From positions 124,001 to 188,000 of the forward strand of contig NZ_MUNV01000011.1 of NCBI RefSeq assembly GCF_002001125.1: a DNA stretch of 64,000 bases. The letters are read 5' to 3'. The translations under genes were made by a program, and so were the position numbers. Below, one piece after another: positions 1-9,449 of this stretch. How positions within the stretch are numbered: the stretch's first letter is position 1; every line of letters starts with the position of its first letter. The stretch comes from Rhodanobacter sp. B04. Lineage in GTDB: Bacteria > Pseudomonadota > Gammaproteobacteria > Xanthomonadales > Rhodanobacteraceae. Under the pieces are notes generated by a model. That model was not told the DNA's origin. It saw only the letters and a list, made by a program, of their open reading frames with translations, and did no database searches.

Positions 1-92
1 ACCATGGACGGAGATGGCGGTGCCGGTAGGGCCGCACAGACGATAAGGGCCGAACAGGGCCCAAGCGCGGGAATGGCGGAGCAGAGAACACG
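1..92 (+). other. Leader before infB; no gene identified
   Basis: This stretch precedes infB. One forward frame is open from the window edge to a TAA at 44-46 and could be the last codons of an upstream gene. In related genomes the gene before infB is nusA, but the 14 residues visible here do not let me recognise it. A purine-rich GGAG/GAG segment about 10 nt before the ATG at 93 is the likely infB ribosome binding site. Confidence 0.3.
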
Positions 93-2903
93 ATGTCGGA
101 CGTCACGATCAAACAACTAGCCCAGGTACTGGGCATGCCGGTCGACAAGCTGCTGTCGCAGCTTGGTGAGGCGGGCATGAAATTCTCCGATCAGGAGCAG
201 GTCATCAGCAGCACCGAAAAGGTGAAGCTGCTCGGGTTCCTGCGCCGCACACACGGCAAGAACGAAGCCGCCGCCGAAGCCGAGGACAGCGCGCCGCGCC
301 AGATCACGCTCAAGCGCCGCACGGTCGGCGAACTGAAAGTGGCCACCCCGGGCGGTCGCGGCGCAGCCGGTGCCGCCAAGACGGTCAACGTCGAAGTGCG
401 CGCCAAGCGGACCTACGTCAAGCGCAGCGTGATCGCCGAGGAAGCCGGTGTCGACGGCGAGCGCGAGGATGCCGTGCGCAAGTTGCAGGAATCGCAGCAG
501 CAGCGTGAGCAGGAAGAACGCGAGCGCATCGAGGCCGAGCAGCGCCGCCAGGAAGAGGCGCAGCAGCGCGCCCTGGACGAGCAGCAAGAACAGGAGCGGC
601 GCCAGGCCGAGGCCAAGGTTGCCGACGAGGCCGACGTGGTTGCGGTCACGCCGGAGCCGGCTCCAGTGGCTGAAGCGGCCGCCCCTGCGGACAAGTTCGA
701 GGACGAACCAACGGCCGTGCAGCGCATGGACCAGCGCGAGCTGGGCATGATCCTGCCGCGCATCCATGAGCCGCGCAAACGCGAAAAACTGGTCAAGCCG
801 GTGGTGGTGCCAGCGCCGGCACCCGCAGCGCCCGTGGCAGCAGCGAAGCCGGCAGTTCGTCCGGGTATGGCCGGCAACGCGGCCGCGCCGGCGCCGGCCA
901 GCGATGCTCGCGGCAAGCTCAAGCACGGCCGCGAACGCGATGAGGTCGGCAGCAAGGAAGAGCGCGATGGCAGCAAGCGTTTCGCTGGCGGCCAGATGCA
1001 CCTGAGCGACGCAGACCGTGCACGCCGTTCCTCCAGCAACAAGCGTGGCAAACCCGGTCGCGGCAATGTCCGCGAACTGTCGCGCGGCAGCAACAATGCA
1101 CCGTCCGGTCCGCACGGTTTCTCGCGCCCGACCGCACCGGTAGTGCGCGAAGTTGTCGTCGGTGACGCCAACATCGTCGCCGAGCTGGCGCAGAAGATGG
1201 CGGTCAAGGGCTCCGAGGTGGTCAAGGCGCTGTTCAAGATGGGCGTGATGGCGACCATCAACCAGACCATCGACCACGATACCGCCGTGCTGGTGGTCGA
1301 GGAGCTTGGCCATACACCGGTGGCCGACAACCAGAACAACGCCGAGGAAGCGCTGGCGGCACATACCCAGAACGTCGAACTGGAAGGCGAGAAGACCACG
1401 CGCCCGCCGGTGGTGACCATCATGGGCCATGTCGATCACGGCAAGACCTCGCTGCTCGACTACATCCGTCGCACCAAGGTGGCTGCCGGCGAAGCCGGTG
1501 GCATCACCCAGCATATCGGCGCGTACCATGTGGAAACGTCCAAGGGCGTGATCACGTTCCTGGATACCCCGGGCCACGCCGCGTTCACCTCGATGCGTGC
1601 CCGTGGCGCGCAGTCGACCGACATCGTGATCCTGGTCGTCGCTGCCGATGACGGCGTGATGCCGCAGACGGTGGAAGCGGTGAAGCATGCGCGCGCCGCC
1701 AAGGTGCCGCTGATCGTCGCGGTCAACAAGATGGACAAGGACGGCGCCAACCCCGACAACGTCAAGCAGGGCCTGGTGCAATACGAAGTGGTGCCGGAAG
1801 ACTGGGGTGGCGACGTGCAGTTCGTGCCGGTGTCGGCAAAGACCGGTGCAGGCGTCGAGGATCTGCTCGATGCGATCTCGGTGCAGGCCGAGATGATGGA
1901 ACTCAAGGCCGTGGCCGATGGCCGCGCCTCCGGTGTGGTGATCGAGTCCCGTCTGGATCGTGGCCGCGGTCCGGTCGCGACGGTGCTGGTGCAGCAGGGC
2001 ACGCTGCGCAAGGGCGACTTCGTCGTCTGCGGCATCGAATACGGCCGCATGCGCGCGCTGATCGACGAAACCGGCCAGCAGGTGCTGGAAGCCGGTCCGT
2101 CGATTCCGGTGCAGGTGCTGGGTCTGTCCGGCGTGCCGGAAACCGGCGACGACTTCGTCTGCGTCGAGGACGAGCGCCTCGCCCGCGAAGTGGCGCAGGA
2201 GCGCGAGCTCAAGCGCCGCGAAACGCGCATGGTCAGCAAGAGCAACCGGCTCGAGGACATCATCGCCAAGATGGGCCAGGGCGTGGAGCAACAGACGCTC
2301 AACATCCTGGTCAAGGGCGATGTGCAGGGTTCGGTCGAGGCACTGCGCGAGTCGCTGACCCAGATCGGCAACGACCGGGTCAGGGTCAACGTGGTCTCGT
2401 CCGGCGTGGGCGGCATCAACGAATCCGACGCCACCCTGGCGGCGGCTTCGAAGGCGCTGGTCATCGGCTTCAACGTGCGCGCCGACGCGTCGGCGCGCAA
2501 GGTGATCGAGACGGCCGGCCTGGACGTGCGCTACTTCTCGATCATCTACGACGTGATCGACCAGGTGACCCAGGCGGCGACCGGCCTGCTCGGCATGGAA
2601 GTGCGCGAGGACATCATCGGCACCGCCGAGGTCCGCGACGTGTTCCGCAGCTCCAAGTTCGGCGCCGTGGCCGGTTGCATGGTCACCGAAGGCTCGGTCA
2701 AGCGCAGCAAGCCGATCCGCGTGCTGCGCGACAACGTGGTGATCTTCGAGGGCGAGCTGGAATCGCTGCGCCGTTTCAAGGATCTGGTCGACGAAGTGCG
2801 CAACGGCATGGAGTGCGGCATCGCGGTCAAGCAGTACAACGACGTGAAGCCGGGCGATCAGATCGAGTGCTTCGAGCGCACGGAAGTCGCGCGTACCTTG
2901 TAA
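93..2903 (+). CDS. infB: Translation initiation factor IF-2
   Basis: This is the GTPase that brings initiator fMet-tRNA to the 30S subunit and promotes subunit joining. The 936-residue protein has an N-terminal IF2_N helical domain (about 1-50), a long Ala/Glu/Arg-rich linker with predicted coiled coil (about 125-175), a second IF2_N-like segment (about 365-415), then the G domain. The G motifs are visible: GHVDHGKT at 445-452, DTPGH at 491-495 and NKMD at 545-548. The C-terminal beta-barrel and tRNA-binding domains follow. The length is usual for long gammaproteobacterial IF-2. The start at 93 gives the canonical [11 protein letters not shown]-terminus. It heads the infB-rbfA-truB cluster. 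A reading frame of the same length on the opposite strand is a codon-bias shadow. Confidence 0.98.
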   Translation: MSDVTIKQLAQVLGMPVDKLLSQLGEAGMKFSDQEQVISSTEKVKLLGFLRRTHGKNEAAAEAEDSAPRQITLKRRTVGELKVATPGGRGAAGAAKTVNVEVRAKRTYVKRSVIAEEAGVDGEREDAVRKLQESQQQREQEERERIEAEQRRQEEAQQRALDEQQEQERRQAEAKVADEADVVAVTPEPAPVAEAAAPADKFEDEPTAVQRMDQRELGMILPRIHEPRKREKLVKPVVVPAPAPAAPVAAAKPAVRPGMAGNAAAPAPASDARGKLKHGRERDEVGSKEERDGSKRFAGGQMHLSDADRARRSSSNKRGKPGRGNVRELSRGSNNAPSGPHGFSRPTAPVVREVVVGDANIVAELAQKMAVKGSEVVKALFKMGVMATINQTIDHDTAVLVVEELGHTPVADNQNNAEEALAAHTQNVELEGEKTTRPPVVTIMGHVDHGKTSLLDYIRRTKVAAGEAGGITQHIGAYHVETSKGVITFLDTPGHAAFTSMRARGAQSTDIVILVVAADDGVMPQTVEAVKHARAAKVPLIVAVNKMDKDGANPDNVKQGLVQYEVVPEDWGGDVQFVPVSAKTGAGVEDLLDAISVQAEMMELKAVADGRASGVVIESRLDRGRGPVATVLVQQGTLRKGDFVVCGIEYGRMRALIDETGQQVLEAGPSIPVQVLGLSGVPETGDDFVCVEDERLAREVAQERELKRRETRMVSKSNRLEDIIAKMGQGVEQQTLNILVKGDVQGSVEALRESLTQIGNDRVRVNVVSSGVGGINESDATLAAASKALVIGFNVRADASARKVIETAGLDVRYFSIIYDVIDQVTQAATGLLGMEVREDIIGTAEVRDVFRSSKFGAVAGCMVTEGSVKRSKPIRVLRDNVVIFEGELESLRRFKDLVDEVRNGMECGIAVKQYNDVKPGDQIECFERTEVARTL

Positions 2904-2941
2904 TTGAACTATGGCCTTTCCCCGCAAGGGCGAGAGGACGA

Positions 2942-2970
2942 GGCCAGTCGCCGTGATGCGGTGACTGGCC
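2942..2970 (+). promoter_or_regulatory. Hairpin between infB and rbfA
   Basis: An 11-bp inverted repeat (2942-2952 with 2960-2970, one G-T pair, 7-nt loop) begins with GGCCAGTC and ends with GACTGGCC. It lies 12 nt before the rbfA Shine-Dalgarno sequence GGAG (2983-2986). No U tract follows, so it looks more like an mRNA processing or attenuation hairpin than a strong terminator. Its function is inferred only. Confidence 0.45.
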
Positions 2971-2992
2971 TCGATCTGATTTGGAGATACTC

Positions 2993-3376
2993 ATGCCATC
3001 CCGTGATTTCAAACGCACCGATCGCATCGGTGCCGAGCTGCGCCGTGAACTGGGCCTGCTGGTGCATGCGGCCGTGCGCGATCACGGACTGCCGTCGGTC
3101 AGCGTGTCGGACGTGGAGATTACCCGCGACCTGGACTGGGCCACGGTGTGGGTCACTGCCCTGATGCCTGAACAGGGCTTGCCGACCGTGAAGGCGCTCA
3201 ACGCCATGAGCCACGAGATCCGTCATTCGCTGGCGCATAGCGGCATGCGCATGCGCCGGGTGCCGGAGCTGAAATTCAAGTACGACGATTCGGTCGACAA
3301 GGGCGAACGCATTGAATCGCTGCTGCGTGAACAGGCGCGTGACCTGGCGCCGCCCAGCGGCGACAAGCAGGATTGA
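2993..3376 (+). CDS. rbfA: 30S ribosome-binding factor A
   Basis: RbfA is a small KH-fold protein that binds the free 30S subunit and helps 16S rRNA 5' end maturation and cold adaptation. The 127-residue product starts MPSRDFKRTDRIGAELRREL, typical of the family, and carries the conserved middle stretch DVEITRDLDWATVWVT and a C-terminal RRVPEL segment. An in-frame TTG at 2981 would add four residues. The ATG at 2993 is preferred because GGAG at 2983-2986 sits 6 nt before it. The gene lies 28 nt upstream of truB and is probably cotranscribed with infB. Confidence 0.95.
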   Translation: MPSRDFKRTDRIGAELRRELGLLVHAAVRDHGLPSVSVSDVEITRDLDWATVWVTALMPEQGLPTVKALNAMSHEIRHSLAHSGMRMRRVPELKFKYDDSVDKGERIESLLREQARDLAPPSGDKQD

Positions 3377-3404
3377 ACCGGAAGCATTGGGTATTGTTGA
3401 ACCG

Positions 3405-4331
3405 ATGAGTCGCCTGCCGCGTATCCAGCACCGTGACCTGCACGGCATCGTCCTGCTCGACAAACCGCTGGGCCTGAGCTCCAACCAGGCGCTGCAATGC
3501 GTGCGCCGTTTGTTGCGCGCAGCCAAGGGCGGCCATACCGGCGCGCTCGATCCGCTGGCCACCGGCCTGTTGCCGCTGTGCTTCGGTGAGGCGACCAAGC
3601 TGGCCGGCAGCCTGCTCGGCGCACGCAAGGCGTATGTGGCCGAGTGCCGGCTTGGCATCACCACCGATACGGCCGATTGCGAAGGCGAAATGCTGCAGCA
3701 GCGCCCGGTGCCGCCGTTGGACGATGCGGCCGTCGAGGCTGCGCTGGCCAAGCTGCGCGGCCGCATCCAGCAGGTGCCGCCGATGTATTCGGCGCTCAAG
3801 CAGGATGGCGAGCGGCTGTACGCGAAGGCGCGTCGTGGCGAGACCGTCGACGTGCCGCCGCGCGAAGTGGAGGTCCACCGGCTCGAACTGTTGGCGCGTG
3901 CAGGCGACACCCTGACCCTGCTGGTGGAATGCGGTTCCGGCACCTATGTGCGCTCGCTGGCCGTGGATCTGGGCGAGGATCTGGGCTGTGGCGCCCATTT
4001 GACCGCGTTGCGCCGGCTGTGGGTGGAGCCGTTCCGCGAGCCGCGCATGGTGACGCTGGAAGAGTTGCAGCAGGCCTCGGAGCAGAGCGACCAGGCGTTG
4101 CTGGCGCAGCTTCTGCCGGTATCGGCCGGATTGTCCGATTTGCCGGCTTTGCAGCTCGATGAAGTGCAAAGCATGGCGATCTCGCGTGGCCAGCAGATCG
4201 TGTTGCCGACGGCGCCCCCAACCGGGCGCTTTGCGGCCTATGCCAGCGATGGCGCGCTGCTGGCGCTGCTGGAACTGGACGACGAAGGTCGTGCGCGCAT
4301 CCTGCGCGGCTTCAACCTGCCGCCGGACTGA
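3405..4331 (+). CDS. truB: tRNA pseudouridine(55) synthase
   Basis: TruB isomerises U55 to pseudouridine in the T-loop of tRNAs. The 308-residue protein has the family N-terminus (HGIVLLDKPLGLSSNQ), the catalytic motif GGHTGALDPLATG with Asp49, and a C-terminal PUA-like region. The open frame extends upstream to 3312 into rbfA. The ATG at 3405 is chosen because homology begins there and it lies 28 nt after the rbfA stop. The downstream gap to rpsO carries a promoter-like sequence and a large palindrome. Confidence 0.96.
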   Translation: MSRLPRIQHRDLHGIVLLDKPLGLSSNQALQCVRRLLRAAKGGHTGALDPLATGLLPLCFGEATKLAGSLLGARKAYVAECRLGITTDTADCEGEMLQQRPVPPLDDAAVEAALAKLRGRIQQVPPMYSALKQDGERLYAKARRGETVDVPPREVEVHRLELLARAGDTLTLLVECGSGTYVRSLAVDLGEDLGCGAHLTALRRLWVEPFREPRMVTLEELQQASEQSDQALLAQLLPVSAGLSDLPALQLDEVQSMAISRGQQIVLPTAPPTGRFAAYASDGALLALLELDDEGRARILRGFNLPPD

Positions 4332-4360
4332 AGAAATTGCGCCGATACGCCGCTGCGCAC

Positions 4361-4390
4361 TTGTTGTAACACCGCTCCCATCAGTAGAAT
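4361..4390 (+). promoter_or_regulatory. Candidate sigma70 promoter for rpsO-pnp
   Basis: TTGTTG (4361-4366) and TAGAAT (4385-4390) are separated by 18 nt, just after the truB stop. The -10 matches the consensus at five of six positions. A promoter between truB and rpsO is known in Escherichia coli, so the position is expected. The start site would fall near 4397, placing the palindrome at 4424-4471 in the leader RNA. Confidence 0.5.
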
Positions 4391-4423
4391 AGACAGGTTA
4401 TTTCAACGCTTTCATTCATCTAG

Positions 4424-4471
4424 GCGAAGCTTGTGCTTGCGTCATCGCGATGATGCAAGCACAAGCTTCGC
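4424..4471 (+). repeat. Near-perfect 48-nt palindrome in the rpsO leader
   Basis: Arms GCGAAGCTTGTGCTTGC (4424-4440) and GCAAGCACAAGCTTCGC (4455-4471) are exact reverse complements. The centre holds a further 12-nt palindrome, TCATCGCGATGA (4442-4453), with one G-T pair joining the two. The RNA could fold into a hairpin of about 22 base pairs ending 11 nt before the rpsO Shine-Dalgarno AAGGAA (4483-4488). No U tract follows. It may be a truB-distal terminator or attenuator, an RNase III site, an S15 autoregulation element, or a short mobile repeat. Confidence 0.8.
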
Positions 4472-4498
4472 ATCGCCTTTCCAAGGAAACGTATACCC

Positions 4499-4768
4499 AT
4501 GTCCCTTACCGCAGAACAGACCGGCAAGATCATTGCTGATTTCGGCCGCGTGCCGAACGACACCGGTTCGACCGAAGTCCAGGTGGCCCTGCTGTCCGCC
4601 CGCATCGACCATCTCACCGGCCACTTCAAGGAGCACAAGCAGGATCACCATTCCCGCCGTGGCCTGCTGAAGCTGGTCAACCAGCGCAAGCGCCTGCTCA
4701 GCTATCTGAAGGATCGCGATCTTGCGCGCTACCAGACCCTGATCGAACGCCTCGGCCTGCGCCGTTAA
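4499..4768 (+). CDS. rpsO: 30S ribosomal protein S15
   Basis: S15 is a primary 16S rRNA-binding protein of the 30S platform and also contacts 23S rRNA in the bridge between subunits. The 89-residue length equals that of E. coli S15, and the sequence shows the family pattern [24 protein letters not shown] in segments, with the HHSRRGLL stretch in the RNA-binding helix. AAGGAA at 4483-4488 is the ribosome binding site. pnp follows after 25 nt, the widely conserved rpsO-pnp pair. S15 represses its own translation in several bacteria, so the leader palindrome is of interest. Confidence 0.98.
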   Translation: MSLTAEQTGKIIADFGRVPNDTGSTEVQVALLSARIDHLTGHFKEHKQDHHSRRGLLKLVNQRKRLLSYLKDRDLARYQTLIERLGLRR

Positions 4769-4793
4769 TCCACCGGACGAGGAGTAGAACAAC

Positions 4794-6899
4794 GTGGCAA
4801 AAGTAACCAAGTCATTCCAGTACGGTAGTCACGAAGTCACGCTGGAGACGGGCGAAATTGCCCGCCAGGCGTCCGGCGCGGTGATGGCCAGCATGGGCGG
4901 CACCGTGGTGCTGGTCACCGCCGTGGCGGCCACCAAGCAGAAGGAAGGGCAGGATTTCTTCCCGCTCACCGTCGACTACGTGGAAAAGTTCTACTCCGCC
5001 GGCCGCATCCCGGGCGGTTTCTTCAAGCGCGAGGGCCGTCCGACCGAGAAGGAGACGCTGACCTCGCGTCTGATCGATCGTCCGGTGCGTCCGCTGTTCC
5101 CGGAAGACTTCAAGAACGAAGTGCAGGTCATCGCGCAGGTCGTCTCGCTCAACCCCGAGGTTGACGGCGACATCGTCGCGCTGCTCGGCGCCTCCGCCGC
5201 GCTGTCGCTGGCCGGCATCCCGTTCAAGGGCCCGATCGGCGCTGCACGCGTCGGCTATGCGAATGGCCAGTACCTGCTGAACCCGTCGGCCACCGAACTG
5301 AAGACTTCCGAGCTGGACCTGGTCGTCGCCGGTACTGCCGGTGCGGTGCTGATGGTGGAGTCCGAAGCCAAGCTGCTGTCCGAGGACGTGATGCTCGGCG
5401 CGGTGATGTTCGGTCACCAGCAGATGCAGGTCGCGATCCGTGCGATCGCCGAACTGGCTGCCGAAGCGGCCAAGCCTTCATGGGACTGGCAGGCACCGGC
5501 CCGCAACGAGTCGCTGGTCGCGGCCCTCAAGGGCGCGGTCGGCAGCAAGCTGGAAGAAGCCTTCCAGGTGCGCGACAAGCTGCAGCGCCGCGATGCGATC
5601 GCCGCGATCAAGGCCGACGTGCTGGGCGAGCTCAAGGCGCAGGCCGAAGCCAATGGCTGGGCAGCCGGCGAGCTGTCGAAGGAATTCGGCGAGCTTGAAT
5701 ACCACACCATGCGCGACAGCGTGCTGAAGACCAAGGTGCGCATCGACGGCCGTCAGCTCGACGACGTGCGTGCGATCACCGTGCGTGTCGGCGTGCTGCC
5801 GCGCACGCACGGTTCGGCGCTGTTCACCCGCGGCGAGACGCAGGCGCTGGTCGTGGCCACGCTGGGCACCACGCGCGACGCGCAGATCATCGACGCGCCG
5901 GAAGGCGAGTCTAAGGATCCGTTCCTGTTCCATTACAACTTCCCGCCGTTCTCGGTGGGTGAGGCCGGCCGTTTCGGTGCGCCGAAGCGTCGCGAGATCG
6001 GCCACGGCCGCCTTGCCAAGCGCGGCGTGCAGGCCGTCAAGCCGACGATCGAGGAATTCCCGTACGTGGTGCGCGTGGTCTCGGAAATCACCGAGTCCAA
6101 CGGTTCCTCGTCGATGGCTTCGGTGTGCGGTTCCTCGCTGGCGATGATGGACGCGGGCGTGCCGTTGAAGGCGCCGGTGGCCGGTATCGCGATGGGCCTG
6201 GTCAAGGAAGGCGACGACTTCGTCGTGCTGTCCGACATCCTGGGCGACGAGGATCACCTCGGCGACATGGACTTCAAGGTGGCCGGTAGCGCCGATGGCA
6301 TCTCCGCGCTGCAGATGGACATCAAGATCGACGGCATCACCGAAGAGATCATGAAGGTGGCGCTGGCCCAGGCCAAGCGCGGTCGCCTGCACATCCTCGG
6401 CGAGATGGCCAAGGTCATCACCACCGCTCGTGCGGAGATGAGCGAGTACGCCCCGCGTCTGATCACCATCAAGATCCACCCGGACAAGATCCGCGAAGTG
6501 ATCGGCAAGGGTGGCGCCACGATCCGTTCGATCACCGAAGAGACCGGCACCACGATCGACATCAGCGACGACGGCACCATCGTCGTCGGCTCGGTCAATC
6601 GCGAAGCCGGTGAAGCGGCGCGCAAGCGCATCGAGCAGATCGTCTCCGACGTCGAGCCGGGCCGCATCTACGAGGGCAAGGTCGCCAAGCTGATGGACTT
6701 CGGGGCGTTCGTCACGATCATGCCGGGCAAGGATGGTCTGGTGCACGTGTCGCAGATCTCCAGCGAGCGCGTCGAGAAGGTTTCCGACAAGCTCAAGGAA
6801 GGCGACATCGTCAAGGTCAAGGTGCTGGAAGTGGACAAGCAGGGCCGCATCCGCCTGTCGATGAAGGCCGTGCTGGAAGACGAAAGCGCCAACGCCTGA
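4794..6899 (+). CDS. pnp: Polyribonucleotide nucleotidyltransferase (PNPase)
   Basis: PNPase is a trimeric phosphorolytic 3'-5' exoribonuclease and a core part of the RNA degradosome. The 701 residues comprise two RNase PH domains joined by an all-alpha linker, a KH domain with its GKGG loop at 571-574, and an S1 RNA-binding domain from about 623 to 693 ([18 protein letters not shown]). The start is a GTG at 4794 with GGAG at 4781-4784. The second RNase PH domain shows the expected FTRGETQ and GSADG stretches. A strong hairpin terminator follows the stop. Confidence 0.98.
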   Translation: MAKVTKSFQYGSHEVTLETGEIARQASGAVMASMGGTVVLVTAVAATKQKEGQDFFPLTVDYVEKFYSAGRIPGGFFKREGRPTEKETLTSRLIDRPVRPLFPEDFKNEVQVIAQVVSLNPEVDGDIVALLGASAALSLAGIPFKGPIGAARVGYANGQYLLNPSATELKTSELDLVVAGTAGAVLMVESEAKLLSEDVMLGAVMFGHQQMQVAIRAIAELAAEAAKPSWDWQAPARNESLVAALKGAVGSKLEEAFQVRDKLQRRDAIAAIKADVLGELKAQAEANGWAAGELSKEFGELEYHTMRDSVLKTKVRIDGRQLDDVRAITVRVGVLPRTHGSALFTRGETQALVVATLGTTRDAQIIDAPEGESKDPFLFHYNFPPFSVGEAGRFGAPKRREIGHGRLAKRGVQAVKPTIEEFPYVVRVVSEITESNGSSSMASVCGSSLAMMDAGVPLKAPVAGIAMGLVKEGDDFVVLSDILGDEDHLGDMDFKVAGSADGISALQMDIKIDGITEEIMKVALAQAKRGRLHILGEMAKVITTARAEMSEYAPRLITIKIHPDKIREVIGKGGATIRSITEETGTTIDISDDGTIVVGSVNREAGEAARKRIEQIVSDVEPGRIYEGKVAKLMDFGAFVTIMPGKDGLVHVSQISSERVEKVSDKLKEGDIVKVKVLEVDKQGRIRLSMKAVLEDESANA

Positions 6900-6920
6900 G
6901 TCAAGCGGTAGTGTGAATAC

Positions 6921-6955
6921 GCAAGGCCCGGCCCATGCCGGGCCTTGTGCGTTTC
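6921..6955 (+). terminator. Terminator after pnp
   Basis: The arms CAAGGCCCGGC (6922-6932) and GCCGGGCCTTG (6937-6947) form a perfect 11-bp stem with a CCAT loop, followed by TGCGTTT. It lies 22 nt after the pnp stop and before phaE. Confidence 0.75.
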
Positions 6956-7021
6956 GAGAACGATGATTTTGTGCAACAGGCTTTTGCTAGGATGCAGGGA
7001 ACCTTGTACGAGGATGCACCG

Positions 7022-8098
7022 ATGGCTGACCCGACAAACGATTTCATCAGGGACTACCAGGCGCTGGCACAACAATCGTGGGATGCCTGGACACGCCAGT
7101 TGCAACAGCAGCAAGCTCAGCCCGCCGGCAATCCGTTTTTCACGCCGCCAACAACGCCAGCTTCCGGCAACGACACGCTGGAACGCACCCTGGCCGGCCT
7201 GAAGGGATATTTCGACTGGATGCAAGGTGCAGCCGCCGGCGGTGCCGCGGCGCAGCCGACTGATTGGCGCCAACAAATGCAACAGCTGTTCGGCGGTGCC
7301 AGCCAGCCGTTTACCCAGGCGTTCAGCGGCATCGACAGTACCGGTGCGGAGGGTTTTGCACGGCAGTGGCAGTCCTGGATGCAGGCGGCGCAGCGCAGTG
7401 GCTTCGGCGATCTGCCCGGCACGCAAGGCCCGACGCCGGCATTCGGACTGAACCGCGAACAGCAAATGCAGCAGCAGGCGATGAGTGCCGCCGTGCTGGC
7501 TTCGCTGCAGGCATCGGCGCGTTATCAGGCGCTGATCCAACGCGCCAACACGCAAGGCATGGAGCGGTTGCAGGGCAAGCTGGCTCAACATGCCGAGCCG
7601 GGGCGTCAGATCGATTCGCTGAAGGCGTTGTACGACCTTTGGGTGGATGCGGCGGAGGAGGCTTACGCCGAGATCGCGCTCTCGGACGAATTCCGCGAAG
7701 CCTATGGCGAGATGGTCAACACGCAGATGCACGTGCGTCAGCTGCAACAGCAACAGACCGAGCAGATGTGCCAGCAGCTTGGCGTGCCGACGCGAAGCGA
7801 AGTGTCCAGTCTCGGTGAGAGGCTGCAGGCATTGCGTCGCGAGTTTCGTGCGAGCCGGACGCCTGCGCCGGAAGATCATGCCGACGAGATCATGGCCATG
7901 CGCCGCGAACTGGCGGCGCTCAAGCGTCAGCTCGCCAGTGCTGCGCCAGCCGCGGCTGCGCGCACTGCCAAGCCGGTCGCTCCTGCAAAGACACGCGCAT
8001 CGGCGGCAGCAAAGGTCGCCAACAAGGTTCCAGCTGCGGCGCCGCGCAAGAGCGCGATCGCTTCCAAGCCCCGCAACAGCCCGTCCAAGCGCAAGTAA
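7022..8098 (+). CDS. phaE: Class III poly(R)-hydroxyalkanoic acid synthase subunit PhaE
   Basis: PhaE is the non-catalytic partner of class III PHA synthases and is needed for PhaC activity on the granule surface. The product has 358 residues when started at the ATG at 7022 (MADPTNDFIRDYQALAQQSW), which has GAGG at 7010-7013. The open frame extends upstream into the pnp terminator, so the longer start is rejected. The body is Gln-rich and helical, with a coiled-coil-like stretch near 230-300. The last about 50 residues are Ala/Lys/Pro-rich and basic, like phasin or PhaM tails, and could contact DNA or the granule. The stop overlaps the Shine-Dalgarno of phaC. Confidence 0.87.
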   Translation: MADPTNDFIRDYQALAQQSWDAWTRQLQQQQAQPAGNPFFTPPTTPASGNDTLERTLAGLKGYFDWMQGAAAGGAAAQPTDWRQQMQQLFGGASQPFTQAFSGIDSTGAEGFARQWQSWMQAAQRSGFGDLPGTQGPTPAFGLNREQQMQQQAMSAAVLASLQASARYQALIQRANTQGMERLQGKLAQHAEPGRQIDSLKALYDLWVDAAEEAYAEIALSDEFREAYGEMVNTQMHVRQLQQQQTEQMCQQLGVPTRSEVSSLGERLQALRREFRASRTPAPEDHADEIMAMRRELAALKRQLASAAPAAAARTAKPVAPAKTRASAAAKVANKVPAAAPRKSAIASKPRNSPSKRK

Positions 8099-8110
8099 GG
8101 AGACTTCGTC

Positions 8111-9178
8111 ATGCATACGCCATTGCGCATCGATCCGAGCAAGGCCCTGGGCGACATCGCCACGTTCCAGCGCAAGCTTGCGGCCGGGATGGGTAACCTG
8201 CGCAGCATGCGCGAGCCCGAATACGCGAATACTCCGCGCAAGCTGGTTTACAGCGAGGACAAGCTGAAGGTATGGCATTTCGAAGGTCACAGCAGGCCGA
8301 CCGCGAAGACGCCGTTGCTGATCGTCTACGCGCTGGTCAATACGGTATGGATGACCGACCTGCAGGCCGACCGCTCGATGGTGCGCAACCTGCTGGAGCA
8401 GGGCGAGGACGTCTACCTGATCGATTGGGGCTATCCCGACGGCGCCGATCGCTGGCTGACCCTGGACGATTACATCAACGGTTATCTCGACCGTTGCGTC
8501 GATGCGGTGCGGCAACGTCACGATCTCGATGCGATCAACCTGCTCGGCATCTGCCAGGGCGGCGCGTTTTCGCTGTGCTACACCGCGCTGCATGCGGACA
8601 AGGTGAAGAACCTGATCACCATGGTCACGCCGGTGGATTTCCATACGTCGGACAACATGCTGTCGCACTGGTGCCGCAGCATGGACGTGGACCTGTTCGT
8701 CGACACCATGGGCAATATCCCCGCCGGGCTGATGAACTACGTCTACCTCACGCTGAAGCCGGTGCGCCTGAACCAGCAGAAATACATCGGCATGGTCGAC
8801 ATCCTCGACAATCCGGCCGAATTGGAAAATTTCCTGCGGATGGAACGCTGGATCTTCGATTCACCGGATCAGGCCGGTGAGGCGTTCCGTCAGTTCATAA
8901 AGGACTTCTACCAGGGCAACAAGCTGGTCAAGGGCACCTTGGAAATCGGTGGCAAGCCGGTGGACCTGGGCATGGTCACGCAGCCGGTGCTGAACATCTT
9001 CGCCGAACAGGACCACCTGGTGCCACCCGATGCCTCGCGTGCGATGGGCAAGCATGTCGGCACCACCGACTATACCCAGCTTGCGTTCAAGGGCGGCCAC
9101 ATCGGCATCTACGTATCCGGCCGCGCGCAGCGCGAAGTGCCGCCGGCGATCCACCAGTGGCTGCGGGCGCGCGATTGA
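8111..9178 (+). CDS. phaC: Class III poly(R)-hydroxyalkanoic acid synthase subunit PhaC
   Basis: This is the catalytic subunit that polymerises (R)-3-hydroxyacyl-CoA into polyhydroxyalkanoate. It is an alpha/beta hydrolase of 355 residues, the class III length. The lipase-box-like GICQGG places the nucleophile at Cys148. Asp301 (AEQDHLVPP) and His330 (GGHIGIYV) complete the triad and lie within one residue of the Allochromatium vinosum numbering (149, 302, 331). AAGGAG at 8097-8102 is the ribosome binding site and overlaps the phaE stop, so the two subunits are translationally close. No phaA, phaB or depolymerase gene is nearby. Confidence 0.96.
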   Translation: MHTPLRIDPSKALGDIATFQRKLAAGMGNLRSMREPEYANTPRKLVYSEDKLKVWHFEGHSRPTAKTPLLIVYALVNTVWMTDLQADRSMVRNLLEQGEDVYLIDWGYPDGADRWLTLDDYINGYLDRCVDAVRQRHDLDAINLLGICQGGAFSLCYTALHADKVKNLITMVTPVDFHTSDNMLSHWCRSMDVDLFVDTMGNIPAGLMNYVYLTLKPVRLNQQKYIGMVDILDNPAELENFLRMERWIFDSPDQAGEAFRQFIKDFYQGNKLVKGTLEIGGKPVDLGMVTQPVLNIFAEQDHLVPPDASRAMGKHVGTTDYTQLAFKGGHIGIYVSGRAQREVPPAIHQWLRARD

Positions 9179-9203
9179 TGCCATCAACCAAGGATTGTGA
9201 TTC

Positions 9204-9389
9204 ATGGAAAAGCGTTTGTATCGTTCTCGCCGCTACCGCTCGCTTGCCGGCGTGTGCGGCGGCATCGCCGAATATTTCGGCTGGGATCCGACCCTGGTGC
9301 GCGTCGGCTGGATCATCCTTACACTAATGGGCGGATCCGGCATCCTGCTGTATCTGATCATGTGGCTGGTGATGCCCGAAGCGCCCTGA
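9204..9389 (+). CDS. PspC-domain small membrane protein
   Basis: A 61-residue protein with the PspC domain signature: a basic N-terminus (KRLYRSRRYRSLAGVCGGIAEYF), then GWDPTLVRVGWIILTL and a second hydrophobic segment ending MWLVMPEAP. PspC-domain proteins sit in the inner membrane and in E. coli relay envelope stress to the PspA system. No pspA or pspB is nearby, so only the domain is asserted. AAGGA at 9190-9194 serves as the ribosome binding site. It lies 25 nt after phaC and may be cotranscribed with it. Confidence 0.85.
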   Translation: MEKRLYRSRRYRSLAGVCGGIAEYFGWDPTLVRVGWIILTLMGGSGILLYLIMWLVMPEAP

Positions 9390-9449
9390 TGCACGAGGGC
9401 TTCGGGCCATCCGCTGGCACCGTTCCTGTTCGAGCAAAAGATCATTCCG

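Noticed and set aside
117..2927. 936-codon reading frame antisense to infB
   Set aside because: It mirrors infB in length and has His/Arg/Leu-rich composition typical of the complement of GC-rich coding DNA. No domain is recognisable.
4424..4471. Simple intrinsic terminator of truB
   Set aside because: The hairpin lacks a U tract, lies about 90 nt past the truB stop and downstream of a promoter-like sequence. Termination is possible but not the obvious role.
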